Of a DNA stretch of 64,000 nt, positions 1 through 12,205 are shown in pieces; within the stretch, counting starts at the first letter, position 1; each line of letters starts with the position of its first letter. Where the stretch lies: the NCBI GenBank assembly GCA_945643635.1, contig CALZFC010000005.1, positions 2,899,001 through 2,963,000 of the forward strand, read 5' to 3'. The notes beneath the pieces were generated by a model. That model ran no database searches. It was not told the DNA's origin and was given only the letters and a program-made list of their open reading frames with translations. Origin of the DNA: Allodiplogaster sudhausi. Its lineage: Eukaryota > Nematoda > Chromadorea > Rhabditida > Diplogasteridae. The translations under genes were made by a program, and so were the position numbers.

Positions 1-171
1 TCACTCTCTTTCCGATCAAACTCCTCAGCTTCTTCTTCGGGTGCGCCCTCTTGACAAGGTCAATGGGGTGCCACTCTCCCTTCGCGGCCACAGCCAAAGA
101 AGAGCCGAGTCGTCATTCATTCTCTGCATCTCTTGCTCTCTTTGTTTTACTCTCTCGCCACGCACTCTCCC

Positions 172-213
<42 letters not shown>

Positions 214-245
214 ATCCATCATCAATATACACCCTCACTACGCAA

Positions 246-645
246 TCACCTGCTCTCCGGTGCTACCCGTATCGGCTTCCTCTGGGAGAGGGTATCCATC
301 TCATTTTTTCCGGAAACCACCAAGGTTACAAGCGACATGATCGAAAAAGTCATGCTTGCCTAGCACATCAAATTATCTCGGGAGAGAGAACAAAAAGATG
401 GTGCTCGAGTTGGAAGAGAGGAAGAAAAAAGAGTGAAGAAAGTGAGAGAGGAAGAGAGATCGAAGTAAGAAAGAGAGAGATGATAATACTTTGTCCTGTA
501 GTGGATCCCCTACTTCCCTGCAATCCATGGTAGTCTCAACACAGAGAATGTCAATGGCGGCGGCCTCAAGGCCAGGAAGGAAACCGCGAAATGCAGCAAA
601 GCATCGCAGAAGAAATTCCTGCTTTGTTCTTTCTTCTCTCTTCAC
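246..645 (-). CDS. Candidate two-exon fragment, function unknown
   Basis: Not recognised. On the minus strand an open segment (about 645-490) reads QEFLLRCFAAFRGFLPGLEA and onward to DPLQDK, then meets a GTATTA donor at 489. After a pyrimidine-rich intron, an acceptor (TGCTAG) at 360-361 opens an exon at 359-246 in matching phase 0 that runs to a TGA and ends RKPIRVAPESR. The 5' boundary of the first exon is unclear because no good acceptor or ATG is visible. The support is phase agreement and plausible amino-acid composition only. It may be chance openness. Confidence 0.25.
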
Positions 646-1741
646 CCATCATTCTTCGCCTTCTTTCTGCTGCCGACCTTGAGAGCATTGGCAGTGAAAC
701 AGTTAACGGTGGAGAGAAAGAAAGAGAAATAAAGAGAGAGAGAGATTGAGAGAGAGAGAGAATTAAGAAAATGTAGAACATGCAACAAAATGGAAGCGAG
801 AATGAGAGAGGCGAGAGAAAGAAACCAGAGACTAAAGACCCCCGAATCCCTCTCTCAACTACGAACCACTCCTACCATCCGTAGAACTCAGTCAACCCAC
901 TCTCCTTGTTGGAATGCAACATCTGCCGTTCAACTATCAATTGTGGCAATTGGGGATGGTCTCACAAACTGCCCAGGTTCATGGGACTGGACAGTTAACA
1001 TGACGCCGACAGAATGGGATTTGCTTAGAAGGGATTTTCCCTAGTCTGATTGGCTATCTGTTATCCCCTTTGAGCCGTTCCTTCCAGTCCCCCCTCCCTC
1101 CTTGGATCGTTTGTGACTTTGCCGCCATGTACGGAAGTGGCAGCAGTGGAGAGAGAATTAAGCTCACATCGCTGCATTGTTCCAGTTCGGTGCGAAGTTC
1201 ATGGCAGACGGTGAGGGGAGAGTGGAATATGAGAGACAGAGACAGAAAGAGTGAGAGAAAGAAAGAGAGAGAGAGATAATGGGAGAGAGAGATAAATAAA
1301 GATAGGAACAGAACAGGAGAGAGATAGGAAGAAAGAGATATAGAGAGATAGAGAGAGAAGACAGAGGGATAGAGAGAGAAGAGAGAGAGATAGAGAGAGA
1401 GAGATAGAGAGAGAAGAGAAGAGAGATAGAGAAGAGAGAGAGAGAAAGATAGAGATAGAGAGAGAATGATAGAGCGAGAGCGCGAAAGAGAGAGAGAGAG
1501 AGAGAGAGAGATTGATGAATGTGAAACAGTGAGAGAAAGGAAGACACTCATTTCGCCGCGAACACGTTCGGTTCACGCGCATGTACATACATAAGATATG
1601 CATACACAGTACAGTGTACTCATCAACCCTGACATCCCGCCCGTGGTATTGTCCCCTCCTTCCTGGTCAACTGGCTGGTCATAAGTAGTCAACCTCCTGG
1701 TACGGGGCCCCGCGGTCTTCTTACTCTTTATGTCCCTTCAA
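646..1741. other. Repeat-rich stretch without a supported gene
   Basis: Holds GA-rich low-complexity DNA, most densely at 1235-1515. An 85-codon plus-strand open frame (790-1044) and overlapping minus-strand frames at 1054-1200 look superficially coding, but they lack start, splice or poly(A) context. No gene is called. Confidence 0.5.
1235..1515. repeat. (GA)n low-complexity tract
   Basis: About 280 bases of almost pure purine on the plus strand, mixing GAGA with GATA and GAAGA variants and ending in an uninterrupted GA run near 1485-1511. It creates long artefactual Ser/Leu-rich open frames on the minus strand. Confidence 0.95.
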
Positions 1742-2037
1742 CTATGAAGATAAGTAAACTGCTTTAGGAATATTCTGTGCCGCACCTTTCAAAGCGTGCA
1801 CTGAATAAGTGCTATAAAGGTGTGAGGTGGAGGAAGGTAACGGAGAAGGATACGAAGGACAAGCAGAAATAGGAAAGAGGGAGTGTGAGCGATTGAGAGA
1901 GAGTGAGAGAGAAATGGAGAGAGAAAGGCAGAGGGATCACGAGATGCCTTGGGCAGGACGTTGACCGTGTCAAGCACAAGCCATAAAGAAGCGACTGTGC
2001 CTCTCTTCAATATATTTATGAATGAATGACCGGCCAT
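1742..2037 (-). CDS. Candidate 51-aa two-exon protein, unknown
   Basis: Not recognised. Exon 1 (2037-1941) starts with an ATG and begins MAGHSFINILKRGTVASLWL. It stops at a GTGATC donor in phase 1. A 140-bp pyrimidine-rich intron ends in TTATTCAG, and exon 2 (1800-1742) continues in the correct phase as HALKGAAQNIPKAVYLSS to a TAG. Start, donor, acceptor, phase and stop all agree, giving a small protein with one moderately hydrophobic stretch. A CATAAA motif lies shortly after the stop. No homology is claimed; chance assembly of signals remains possible. Confidence 0.33.
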
Positions 2038-2672
2038 ATGTTGAGCGAGGGAGAGGGGGAGAGAAAACCAAAGAGAGAGCGTGAGATGCAGAGCGAGAGA
2101 GAGCGAGGGATGTAGAGGGAGAGAGAGAGACTACACGAGAAAGACATGCGCACATGTGGGAGAACGAGCAGAACTGACAAAGAAAGAGAGAAAGACTGTA
2201 ATGAAGAGCGCGAGAGAGTGAGAAGGAGGGCATAATGCACAAGGAAGAATAGCAAATGATGTCTGTCTTCGGGAGCTGCGGTAAAAGAGAGTAAGAATCG
2301 TTCTCCTTTTTTTTCTTCTTCTCCGACAGTCTCTCTCTCAATCTTTCTCTCTGTTTCTTAGTTTCTCTCTCAATTTCAAATAAGCCAGAAAAAGAGGCCA
2401 CTGTCTCAGTTCATGCTTGATCACGTATTGTACCTATGTACTTCTTCTTACTTCTCCGTTTTATTATCTTTTTGAGCAGCTACATGACATTGAGATCGAG
2501 AAACACTGATTGTGAGAAAAACAAAAGAAGAAAGAGAGAATGTGAAAGAAGACGAGAAAGAAATTCTCCATGGACGTTTCATTGACGAGGAAGGATTAAC
2601 GAAGGTTCAGTCAACCGCAGAAGACAAAAAGCGCAGTGAAGCATGTGGAAAGACAGAGCAAACGATCAATGA
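2038..2672. other. Purine-rich intergenic stretch
   Basis: GA-rich tract at about 2041-2230, then mixed sequence. A minus-strand acceptor-like site at about 2278 precedes a short open segment. No gene can be supported. Confidence 0.5.
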
Positions 2673-3617
2673 TCAAAAAGGATGGAATGGGTCAGTCTTG
2701 TACGCTTCTTCCCCTTTGAGACCACTTTTAGAGGGGAAAGAAGAGTTCAGCTGCTGGGAAAGAGAAACATAACTGGGCTCACTGAGATGAGTCAGGGAAG
2801 ACAGCCCAAAGGCTAAACTAGAATTTCTGCAAGGCACGCGTGACGTAAGCAAATCTGCGATGACTCAAGCGGGCCACGCCAGGAGAGAAAGGAGAAGAGG
2901 AAAGGAGATAAGAGAAGCGCTGAACGGGCAACAGTGACATGCGCGGGTCTCAAAATGACGGGCAGGCAAGCTATTTCATCAGCATTTTTTGCAGGGAATT
3001 ATGCTGTTTCCGACAACACAATAAATGCGACCTCTCACTACACACTTAGCATAGAGAAAATAATAATTAAAATTTAATTGCATGTCAAGCAAATGAATGA
3101 ATTAAAAAAGAATTGATAAGATATCTTGTAAATCTGACCATCTTCTCGCGGAGGACGCTGAAGGCGTCTCCGGGGTTGGCGGGGGTGTCGGGGGAGACTC
3201 GTCTGGCAGGGGAAGGCAGCGTGTTCGTCTTCGTCTTCTCTGCCACACTCACCTCCTCGTCCGAGCTAGAGCCAGCATTCGTACGAGGGAAGCAGCGGAG
3301 AGAAGTCGACGAGGGAATCAGAGTGCGAGGAGACGACGCAGATTCGGGCTGTAAATCGAATATTTTTAAACTAAAAACAACAATTGATAATGAAATAAAT
3401 GATCTGAAATGCAGAAGAAGTACCTCGTTGCCGGAGGAGTAGTCACTGTCCGTGCTGAGAGTGGCGGTGGGGTTAGAGGGCTGTTGAGAAAGGGCGTCGA
3501 CGAGGAGAAGTCCGCCTCGCGCTGGTCGAGGGCGCAGAAGCTACGCGTCTTCTTGAAACGCTCCAAGCGGCGCACGCGGTTCGCGCACATCGCGCGGTAC
3601 GCCTTGAAGTCGTCCAT
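2673..3617 (-). CDS. Predicted Ser/Pro-rich small protein, three exons
   Basis: Function unknown. Exon 1 (3617-3424) starts at ATG with MDDFKAYRAMCANRVRRLER, a basic, possibly helical N-terminus. Exon 2 (3348-3139) encodes a Ser/Pro/acidic, probably disordered segment. Exon 3 (2753-2673) ends KTDPFHPF and TGA. Intron 1 (75 bp) is AT-rich and ends TTTACAG; intron 2 has a GTCAGA donor and ends TTTCCCAG. Phases agree for exons 2 and 3. Within exon 1 the frame must gain one base near 3474-3482 to join the N-terminal part to the STDSDYSSGNE end, the same -1 defect seen elsewhere in the window. Predicted length is about 161 aa. The purine dyad repeat just upstream (3641-3740) would lie in its promoter region. 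Confidence 0.48.
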
Positions 3618-3640
3618 CCGATGAGAGGACGACAGGGAGA

Positions 3641-3740
3641 GAGAGAGAGCAAGGAAGTCGAGAGAGAGGAGAGTGGCAGAGGGAGAGAGGGAGAGAGAGC
3701 AGGGAAGTCGAGAGAGAGGAGAGTGGCAGAGGGAGGGAGA
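3641..3740. repeat. 50-bp tandem duplication
   Basis: Two adjacent near-identical 50-bp units, each containing GCAAGGAAGTCG or GCAGGGAAGTCG followed by a purine run, directly upstream of the ATG of the minus-strand gene that starts at 3617. Confidence 0.8.
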
Positions 3741-4641
3741 GAGGAAGAAGCTGCTACTGAAACAGCACGAGTCGCTGGTGACACTGCAAGCAGATCAGAC
3801 AAGATTACATAGAGTCAAGAGAATGAAATGCGAATGCCAATCAAGCGAGATTCAAATTCTATCGAGACGTTGACGTAATAGGAGAGAGCTGGATTATAAA
3901 AGTGAGAGTTAATATAGTTGAACATTTCGAGAAGAGTAAACGGAACTGGAAAATGGCAGCTCAATTGCTTCTGACAAAATGAAAGTTAATTGTGGATGAA
4001 CTTTCACTGTTGCACTCGTGAGAATGAGTGCTGGAGAGAGAGAGGGCGATTAAAAGTGAGAGAGTGGGCATGGTAGGGAGGGAGCAGAGAAACAGATGGC
4101 GCGGATCAAAGCAAGAACGACTCTGATCGGTCGGGCCAGGATGGTGGAACTGCTGCTGGCACTGGGAGGAGCGAGAGACAAGAGCGGAAGGCAGCTGATT
4201 GAGGGGAGGGAGAGAGAGTGAGGATATCAGAGAAAGAGAGGGAGAGGGAGGGAGATAGACAGAGAGTGAGAGAGAAAGGGAGATAGAGAAAGAGAGTGGG
4301 ACAGAGGGAGATAGAGAAAGAGAGTGGGAGGGAGTGAGGATATCAGAGAAAGAGAGTGAGAGAGAGAGGAGATAGAAAACGGAAGTGGTTCAATCGGATG
4401 CTGATGATAGGAAGGAAGCGGTCACTGAGGGGGAGCAGCCATTTAGTAAGGAGACAACAGTTAATGGAAAGTGAAAGGAAAGTGAGTGTGCCCATTGACT
4501 TCTCCATTGGCCAATCTGCGATGACCAAGGTGAGAGATGGAAAAGGAGAAAGAGAGATCAGTAGCCGAGAAGTTGTAAAGGACAGAATTAAATGTATCTG
4601 CCAGCATTGGAGCATATGGAGAACAATAATATTAAGGACTG

Positions 4642-4647
<6 letters not shown>

Positions 4648-4684
<37 letters not shown>
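4648..4684. repeat. (GA)n microsatellite
   Basis: Uninterrupted dinucleotide run of about 18 units. Confidence 0.95.
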
Positions 4685-4689
<5 letters not shown>

Positions 4690-5043
4690 GCAGAGGGAGA
4701 AAGAGTGAGAGGGAGATTAAGGGGTGAGAAAGGGACCCAGCTGTTTTCACTCTCAGTGATCCGGGCAAGACGGCAATTCGGTCTACGATCAAATGTGAAT
4801 ACAGGGGAGGGGAAAGTGGATGGAAAACATAAGTCATAAGAGAGACAGAGAGCAAGAGAGATGAAGGAGATCGAGGAGAGGGAAGACAGGAGAGTGCTCG
4901 TCTGCGGATGCACTTGGCACCTCCGTGACTCGGCGAGAGCAACGCCACCCGCCATAACAGGCCAGCCAGGGATCAGAAGGAGAGAGGCAACAGATGGACG
5001 ATGTTCGGCTGTTTCACTCTCTCCATCTCTCTCTATCTCTCTT

Positions 5044-5082
<39 letters not shown>

Positions 5083-6838
5083 CTCCCCCTCATTGCAACT
5101 CTAACCCACTCCGTCTAGAATTCCTAAACACCGGAACCATTCAACCCGGAGGTATTTAGAAATTTGGAAGCAGCCTAATTGACTCTACAGATGAATGCTG
5201 AATGCAGTTAGTTCTCTTTGTGGTTCGGAAAAGAGCAAAAAGTGAAAGGCCCAGGGGTTGATGATTGAAGAGTGAGTGAGTAGGAAGTTCTGTAGAGAAT
5301 GGCCTAAAGGGAATGAAGCGGCGCGGGGGCATCAAAGGAATGGAGAGAGAGAGAAGGGCGCGACCGTGATAGCCCTACTCAGTCAGACCACACACTCTCT
5401 CTCTCTCCCTCCCTCTCTCTCTCTCTCGCGCTCTCGCTCCCTTTCTATCTCTCTCTCTCTTCATCTCCCTTTCGTTCTCCGCTTCTTACATTACTACACG
5501 CTTAGAATTGCAGCGAAGGGAGTAGCGTCCACACAAGTGAGAGTAAATGGAAAATAAATGAGTGAAAGTGGCCAGTGCCTTGAGGGGGAGAAGGAGATTA
5601 AAAGGGAGAGTGCGGAAAGAGGAGAGAGAGAAAAGAGAAGAACGAGAAGTCACCCAACGATCATACCAGTTTGGGAGCCGAGTCAGCTGAGGCTCCGCCT
5701 CAGCGATCCCCGATGATTTTGATATTACTCGCTGTGCGCGGCATATTCGAAGAGAGAGAGAGAGAGAGAGACGGAGAGGGAGAGCAAGAGAGAGAGAGAG
5801 AGACTGAGCGAAATATATAGAGAGGAGAGAGCGAGAGAGAGATAGAGAGAATGAGAGGAAGCATTTGTAGACCACCTGTCAGTTAGCCAATGGCAAAGCC
5901 AGGCGCGGTCAAGGAGTATGAAGCAGAAGGAGAAGAAGAAGCGAGAGGAAGGGAGAAGGAGGAAGAGAGAGGGAGAGAGACAGTGAGAGGAAGAAGAGAG
6001 ATCGCTCAAGGATATGTATGGTTGAGATAGCTCCGGGCTGCCCTGAGGCCTCGCTAACGTGTGACGTAGCGGCAGTGACCGTTAGGCCTCGAGAAAGAAA
6101 GAGAGAAAGAGAGAAAGAAAGGGCGGAGAGACAAGGCTACTCAGGTGGCACGCATGGTCGAGAGTAGGAAAAGAGGTTGAATAGGACCAAACGCGACCGT
6201 GTGATGGATAATGAGGAGTGGAAAGTTACACAGGGTAGAGAGAGAGAGAGAGTGAGAGAGTGAGAGAGAGAAGGACGACTTTCACGGTCACCAGATGCTA
6301 ATCAGTAGCTGGCCAGATCCGCCCGCTAGGCACTGGTTGATGCTTCTGATGGGGATGAAGGACAAGGTGGTGAGAGAGCATGGAGATAGTGGAGGGCAAC
6401 GGAGCAGAAAGCGAGAGAGCATGAAGAGAGGGCAGAAAGCGAGAGAGCATGAAGAGAGAGAGAGAGAGAGAGGGAGCGAGAGAGAGGAGAGAGGATAAGA
6501 TAGCTCGAAAATTCAAGGAGAAATGGTAAAAATTGTGCAACGAGTTACGTTAGTAAAACGAGACGACTAGCACGGTTTGAGTTTATGCGATACATTTGAA
6601 TTTTTGGGTCATACTTTAGATTATAAGAACGCTATCAAGAAAGGGAATGTATAAGAGGGGGAAAGAGACATGTAGAGAGAGAGAGAGGGAGAGCACAAAG
6701 AGAGAGAGAGGGAGAGAAAGATAACGTCCAAGAGAAGTGCTCATCCTGATAGAACGTCAGTCGACACGATCACTTTCTGCAAAGATAAGCTGCCTCCTCC
6801 TCTACCCCTGAGCACTGTTACAGTTCTGCGCAAGAAGT

Positions 6839-6839
<1 letters not shown>

Positions 6840-6884
<45 letters not shown>

Positions 6885-6890
6885 GATGTG
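6840..6890. repeat. (GA)n microsatellite
   Basis: GA run of about 50 bases with one GC interruption. Confidence 0.95.
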
Positions 6891-7327
6891 TGAACAAGAG
6901 GAGAGAGAGAGGGAGAGGTAACAGGGAGAGATAAGAATAGTGCACGAGAACAAGAGAGGCGAGGAAAAAGGGAAGAACTGGGTATGCCTGCTGGGCGTCT
7001 TGCGTAACGGCGAATGGACAGAAGCGAAAAGAAGGCGAGGAAATGTAAAGGAGATGAGAGAGAGAGAGAAGAGAGAGAGACATAGAGATAGAGTGAGAGA
7101 GAGAATAGCGAGAGAAGTAGAGAGGTGGCAAGAGACTCCTTCTGTTTGCACTGGAAGAGAGAGAGGGTGGAGAAGCCGCCAGAGGCACCGCCTTCAGCAG
7201 TTATGGCTTCCTCATTCGTTCACAACACAAAACACGGTCTTTTCCGTTCCCCAAAAGCCATTTACATTGCACATATGCTTCGTCAAAGAGTAGGAAGAGA
7301 TCTGCGACATTGTGAGGATCTTCGTGG

Positions 7328-7328
7328 T

Positions 7329-7374
<46 letters not shown>

Positions 7375-7562
7375 AAGAGAGAGAGAGAGAGAGCAGGAGA
7401 GAGATAGGGAGAGAGAGAAAGAGCAGGAGAGAGATAGAGAGAGAGAGAGTGAGCAGGATGAGAGATAGGGAGAGAGAGAGCAGGAGAGAGAGAGAGAGAG
7501 CAGGAGCGAGATAGGGAGAGAGAGAGCAGGAGCGAGATAGGGAGAGAGAGAGCAGGAGAGAA
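7328..7562. repeat. GA microsatellite grading into a minisatellite
   Basis: Begins as a pure GA run, then passes into an imperfect tandem array of roughly 20-30-bp units built on GAGCAGGAGAGAGATAGG with GAGCAGGAGCGAGATAGG variants. At least six GCAGGA units can be counted. Confidence 0.9.
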
Positions 7563-9737
7563 TGGAGGGCGACAAGGAGAGTGCCTGATGGGGATACTGG
7601 AAAACGCGTGCGCCAATCCAATGCACTGCTTTGAAACTGCCTTTGTCCTTGGAAGTACTAAAACAGTGCGAGAGAGAGCTGAATGGTATCCATTTGAATT
7701 AATAGCCAAAAAAAGGACGGAGGGGATGTTTGTTCCCTCTCCGGGTGGTACGCCATTTCTTTCTCTTCAGCCTCGCCGAACAGAGTGAAGAGGATTGCAC
7801 GGACAAAATAATTCGAACTGCCCTTGGCGTGCCTTCATTGAATAGCAAGCACTGCCTCTCTATTTCTCTCTATCATTTTTACCTACTGCTAACCTCGCTC
7901 CACACTTGCTCTCTTGCTCTCTCTCTCTCTCTCTCGCTCTCTCGAGTGCGACGGACTTGAATAAAGAATAGGTGGATGGGATCTGCCCCGTTGACATCGG
8001 AATAGAGAGTAGTAAATCCAAGGCCGTCCTCTCGGCGTCAAGTGAAGCGAGAGTTGGCTAGCCAGCTATCCTCTCATTCATGTAGAAGAGAACTTACGAC
8101 GGCGGTGGAGAACGAGAGGGATATGCAAGAGGTAACGAAAGAACTGCGTGAGATGAACGACTCCCGAGGATCAGTCGAGAGAGTTAGGTTGGGATAGAGA
8201 CGGAGAGACAGAGAAAGAAAGAGAGAAAGTGAGAGAGAGAGGCAGAACTTCGCACTACAGAAGAAACGATGAGGAAGTTTGAGACAGAAGCGAAGACACG
8301 AGGAAGATGCCAACGGTAGCTGCCAGTCTCCTCCGAGACAGTCTATTCTCTCGCTGTTCCTCACTCTCTCGTTCCCTCTTCTCGCTTTCTCTCTCTCTCT
8401 CGCTCTATCTTCTTCTTCTCACTCTGTCTTTTTTATTCTCTCACTGTCTCGAGGCGTGAAGAAGATCTATCAGCAATTGGCACCGCTCTCAGCGAGACAG
8501 GAAGAAGAGTCTTCTCAAGATGAAACGATGCCGACCCTCTCTCTCTTTGTTTCTCTCTTTCTCTATCTCTCGCTCTTTCTCTCTGCATCTTGATTGGATT
8601 CCCTGTATTCTCTACGATCTACACACCCTCTCGCCCCCTCTGCCACTCCCTCATCTTGATGTTGGTTGGCTGGCACTGTCTTCTGGTGACATGAATCGCA
8701 AAGAAAGCTTGTAAGATGAAAGAAGCTGACGACCGAAGGGACTAGAGAATTACTGTTGTGGGACGGAATTGTTGCAGAGTGCATTTTGATGTCATGTGAG
8801 AGTGGAAGTGAGAGATAACGGAGATAGAGACGCAGGAAAGCGAGAGAGAGAGAGAGAGATATCTGCGAGTCCCTCTGACCTCTCTTCACCCAATCGCCCC
8901 TAAGCACTCCAGCACATTCCAGAGGACGAGTTCGAAGGTTCACGCATCAAGTAGGGGAGAGGGAATCAGAGAGTGTGAGGGCCAGCCAAGTGGATCAAGG
9001 CCTGAGGTACCTCAGAGGAGTCAATGAACAAACATCAGCAGTGTACCCCTGAGTACTTTCAATCTGTGAAATAAAGCAAACCGTCTTTGATACCACAGAG
9101 AGCTCTCCAGACGTCTCCTAGTCACCACAGCATCTACAGCTCATGCAACACTTCTCTGAACCGATTGCAGTTAAATTCGGGGTGATTAGAAGGAAGCTGC
9201 GATTAAAATTTACGAGATGACAGAAAACACTTTCTCAAAGGCACAGCGCCATTTTGCATCTACGCTAGTTTAGGAAAAAAGTAGAAACTGATTGCGTGGA
9301 GGTACATATGACAAGGGCGTGGTCGCTTGCTAGAAAACAGTACCGTCATGCTATTGTTTCGCCCATTTTTTTATAATCAAATTGTAGACTTCATTTCTAA
9401 CTGAGGAATAACAAGAACCATATTAGAACAAGTGTTTTGTTTTAACAGGACAGATGTAGATACATGTATGAATGTATGTATGTATGTAAAATAAAAAAAC
9501 ATATGACAAAGATAAACAGAAAGCAATTGACAACGGCCAATCGTGCTAGCGTTGCCAAGCCGGAGACAGCTTTTTGGGGTTCTTTGATTGGCAAAAGGCG
9601 AAGAGGCTGTTATTCCCAGTGGCATAGGAGGGAATATATCCACGGTCTTGTCTTAAGCGCGAAAGGATGGCTCATTTCGCTAATGTATCCTGACGTTTAC
9701 AGCGGCTGTGGCTTTGGTTGGCTCTTTGGTAGTAGCT

Positions 9738-9871
9738 GAGGAGAGAGAAGAGAGAAGAAGAGTGATTGAGACAGAGAGAGTGAAAGATGAAGAGAGAGAA
9801 GAGAGAAGAAGAGTGATTGAGGCATAGAGAGTGAGAGATGAGGAGAGAGAAGAGAGAAGAAGAGTGATGGA
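9738..9871. repeat. 51-bp minisatellite, about 2.6 copies
   Basis: Units start at 9738, 9789 and 9840. Each begins GAGGAGAGAGAAGAGAGAAG (or GAAG) and contains GAGTGATTGAG; the third copy is partial. Confidence 0.85.
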
Positions 9872-10357
9872 GGGAGAATGATTAAGATATGAAAATGCTG
9901 TTAAAGAAAGGAGGAGGAGAGTCCTGGAGGAATTTCAGTAGCAATGCATTACGCAACGGATATGTCTGAGGGGGCCGAAAGAGAGTGAAGCGAAGTCAAC
10001 GAATTGAGGAAGACGAGAAAAGCACAAATCGACAGTGTCAGTTGAATGATTAGCGAAGAGTAGTCGAGGAGGGGGTTGTTTGGAGGAGAAGCAAGAGAGT
10101 GGGTGCGAGAGGGAAGATAGAGTAAGGAGTGGGGAACGGGAGTAAGAAGGAGGGAGAGAAAGGCAGAGAGAGAGAGGGAGAGAGAGCGCGGATAAGTAGA
10201 AGAAACAATTTCCCCTATCAGCACAGGTATCAGCGTACAAAGAATCACCCATCACACTAAAGCAAAAGTTGTGAGGAGCTGGTATTACACTTATGACTGA
10301 ATGAACGAGAAAGTGATAGATTAGGAAATCACTGAGAGGGGGGGAGAGAGATTGATT

Positions 10358-10381
10358 GTGTCTGTGAGAGAGAGAGGGAGA

Positions 10382-10421
<40 letters not shown>
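10358..10421. repeat. (GA)n microsatellite
   Basis: About 60 bases of GAGAGAGG and pure GA units. Confidence 0.95.
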
Positions 10422-10853
10422 AACAGAGATCGAGTGTCATATAAGGCGAGAGGGAGAACTAAATAAAGAGGGAAAGTGAAGGAGGCTGCGATGAGAGTGA
10501 GAGGCCGACTTCTCCATTAGTGGATCTGCAAGGAGTTGCGGGAGATACAAAGATTTCGGAGGAATTGGAACGGAATGCAGTGAGTGGGAAGAGAGAGAGA
10601 GATGATATCGAGGAGACTTTTAGAGGAGGAAACACTGATAAAAGTGCACAGAGCTGCAACGTTTTTATCGCACCTTGCAAAGGGAGATGCGGATAATGCA
10701 CAAGAGGAGGAAAGCGGAGGAATGCAAGGACAACAGGGCAAGAGGGAACATCAGTTTTTGGCAGCGCCTTAGGGGGAAAGTGATTGCAAGTCGGGAGGAG
10801 AGGAAAGAGAGAGACGAGGCGACGTAGAGAGAGAGAGAGAGCGCGAGCGAGAG

Positions 10854-10886
<33 letters not shown>

Positions 10887-12159
10887 TGAGGGAGCAGAAG
10901 AAGGATAAAAGCAGCTTGCGTCGACGATTACGCCATGGAGGGAATAGGAGAGGGGCGGACTAGAATGAGATGGACTGTTTCAAGAGAGAAAGAGTGAGTG
11001 AGGAGGATAGTGATAAAGAAAATGAGAGTGTCAGAGAAAGAGAGAAAATGAAAAAAAAGATGATGAAATGTGGCGGAGGATCGGGAATGCACGCCGGCCC
11101 GCTAAGCCGTGCGGGCACAGACGCCGACTACTGATCGGAAGGGAGGGGAGGAAAGACAGAAGCAACCAGCTTAAGCTCCCCCCCCCCGAAGGGGAGGGCA
11201 GAGAGGGCAGAGGACTCCTTCCACCCCGTTATGATTACAGTCTCGGAGAACTTGTGAGGGGAGGAGGCAGAGGACGAGGAGTGGACGGACGGGGCGGGGC
11301 TAGTTGAATCGGAGTGAGAGACAGGCAAAAGAAAGAGAGAGAGAGAGAAAGAGAGAGGCAGGGAATGAGAGAGATGATAAGAAGAAATGGAATGAATGTC
11401 TCCTTTTCGACATGCTTATCATACTTGGCACGAAGACTCGAATGGCCCGTGTCCTTTTGAGAGGGAAGATGAGTGACGTGCCCCGCTTCAAGCATAGACT
11501 ATAATGACTCCTCGCAATTAGTGACGAAACTCAAAGATCTAGAGCAAAAATTTCAAGAGCTTCGTGAAAATTTATAACACTGATGGTTGTTAAATTCAGT
11601 GATAAGTTTCCAATTGCCGGCTCCTCTTGTTGTTCTGTGGATGAAACATTATGAAGTTGTTAAAAATCAGGAATTCGCTTGCTAAAAACAGGGCGAGGCT
11701 AGAGAGAGATGCTTGGTCACGAGGATCTCGTCAGAATGAACAACAGCCGATCACTAGTCATCGCAATCACTAATCACGATGGTGATCCTTGAGCAGCAAT
11801 TACTAACGGAGTACTGAAACTGGCAAGGCAGAGAAGATTGAAAGAGTGAGAGATAGTGAGAGAGAGGGAAAGAGTGAAAGAGAGAGAGAGTGAGAGCGAG
11901 AAAGTGAGAGAGAGAGTGAGTGAGAGGGAAGAGTGAGAGAGAAAGAAATATTGTGTGGTGAGAGCGATTGGGCCAAAACTTGAGCTGAAGTCACGCCGTA
12001 TGCGTTGCCTCTGGCAATTCTCGCGTTCCTCCGCAGAAAATGAGCATACTGGAAGCGGAGCTGCGGAAGACAAAACGCAGTTGCCTGGAAGAAGAAAAGA
12101 AGGGAGAATGAATTATAGTGCGTGTCATGGCGGACAGGGAGCGAAACTCGGAAAGTCAG

Positions 12160-12205
<46 letters not shown>

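Larger units (their letters stand above)
3618..9900. other. Microsatellite-rich region, no supported gene
   Basis: About 6 kb of GA-rich (plus strand) sequence with shorter CT blocks near 5046-5080, 5395-5460, 7850-7950 and 8340-8590. On the minus strand near 3965-4164 there are good acceptor-like sites (CTCCTCCCAG at about 4165; CTCTCCAG at about 4034) followed by short open segments, but all three frames look equally plausible, so no gene is called. 8950-9740 is largely non-repetitive and shows nothing recognisable. Confidence 0.5.

Noticed and set aside
790..1044. 85-codon plus-strand frame with balanced composition
   Set aside because: No start context, splice sites, poly(A) signal or recognisable motif; openness of this length is common by chance.
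1054..1551. Long Ser/Leu-rich minus-strand frames over GA tracts (also near 7200-7700, 19183-19800, 11803-12330)
   Set aside because: (CT)n DNA translates to SLSL in every frame without stops. There are no other coding signals.
3965..4164. Minus-strand exons after two good-looking acceptors
   Set aside because: All three frames of the first segment look equally coding, so the signal is not informative.
7328..7562. Regularly spaced GCAGGA units, considered as a CRISPR-like array
   Set aside because: Units have no unique spacers; this is an ordinary minisatellite in eukaryotic DNA.
9530..9740. Plus-strand frame ending near 9739
   Set aside because: No homology, start or splice support; upstream part is ATGT microsatellite.
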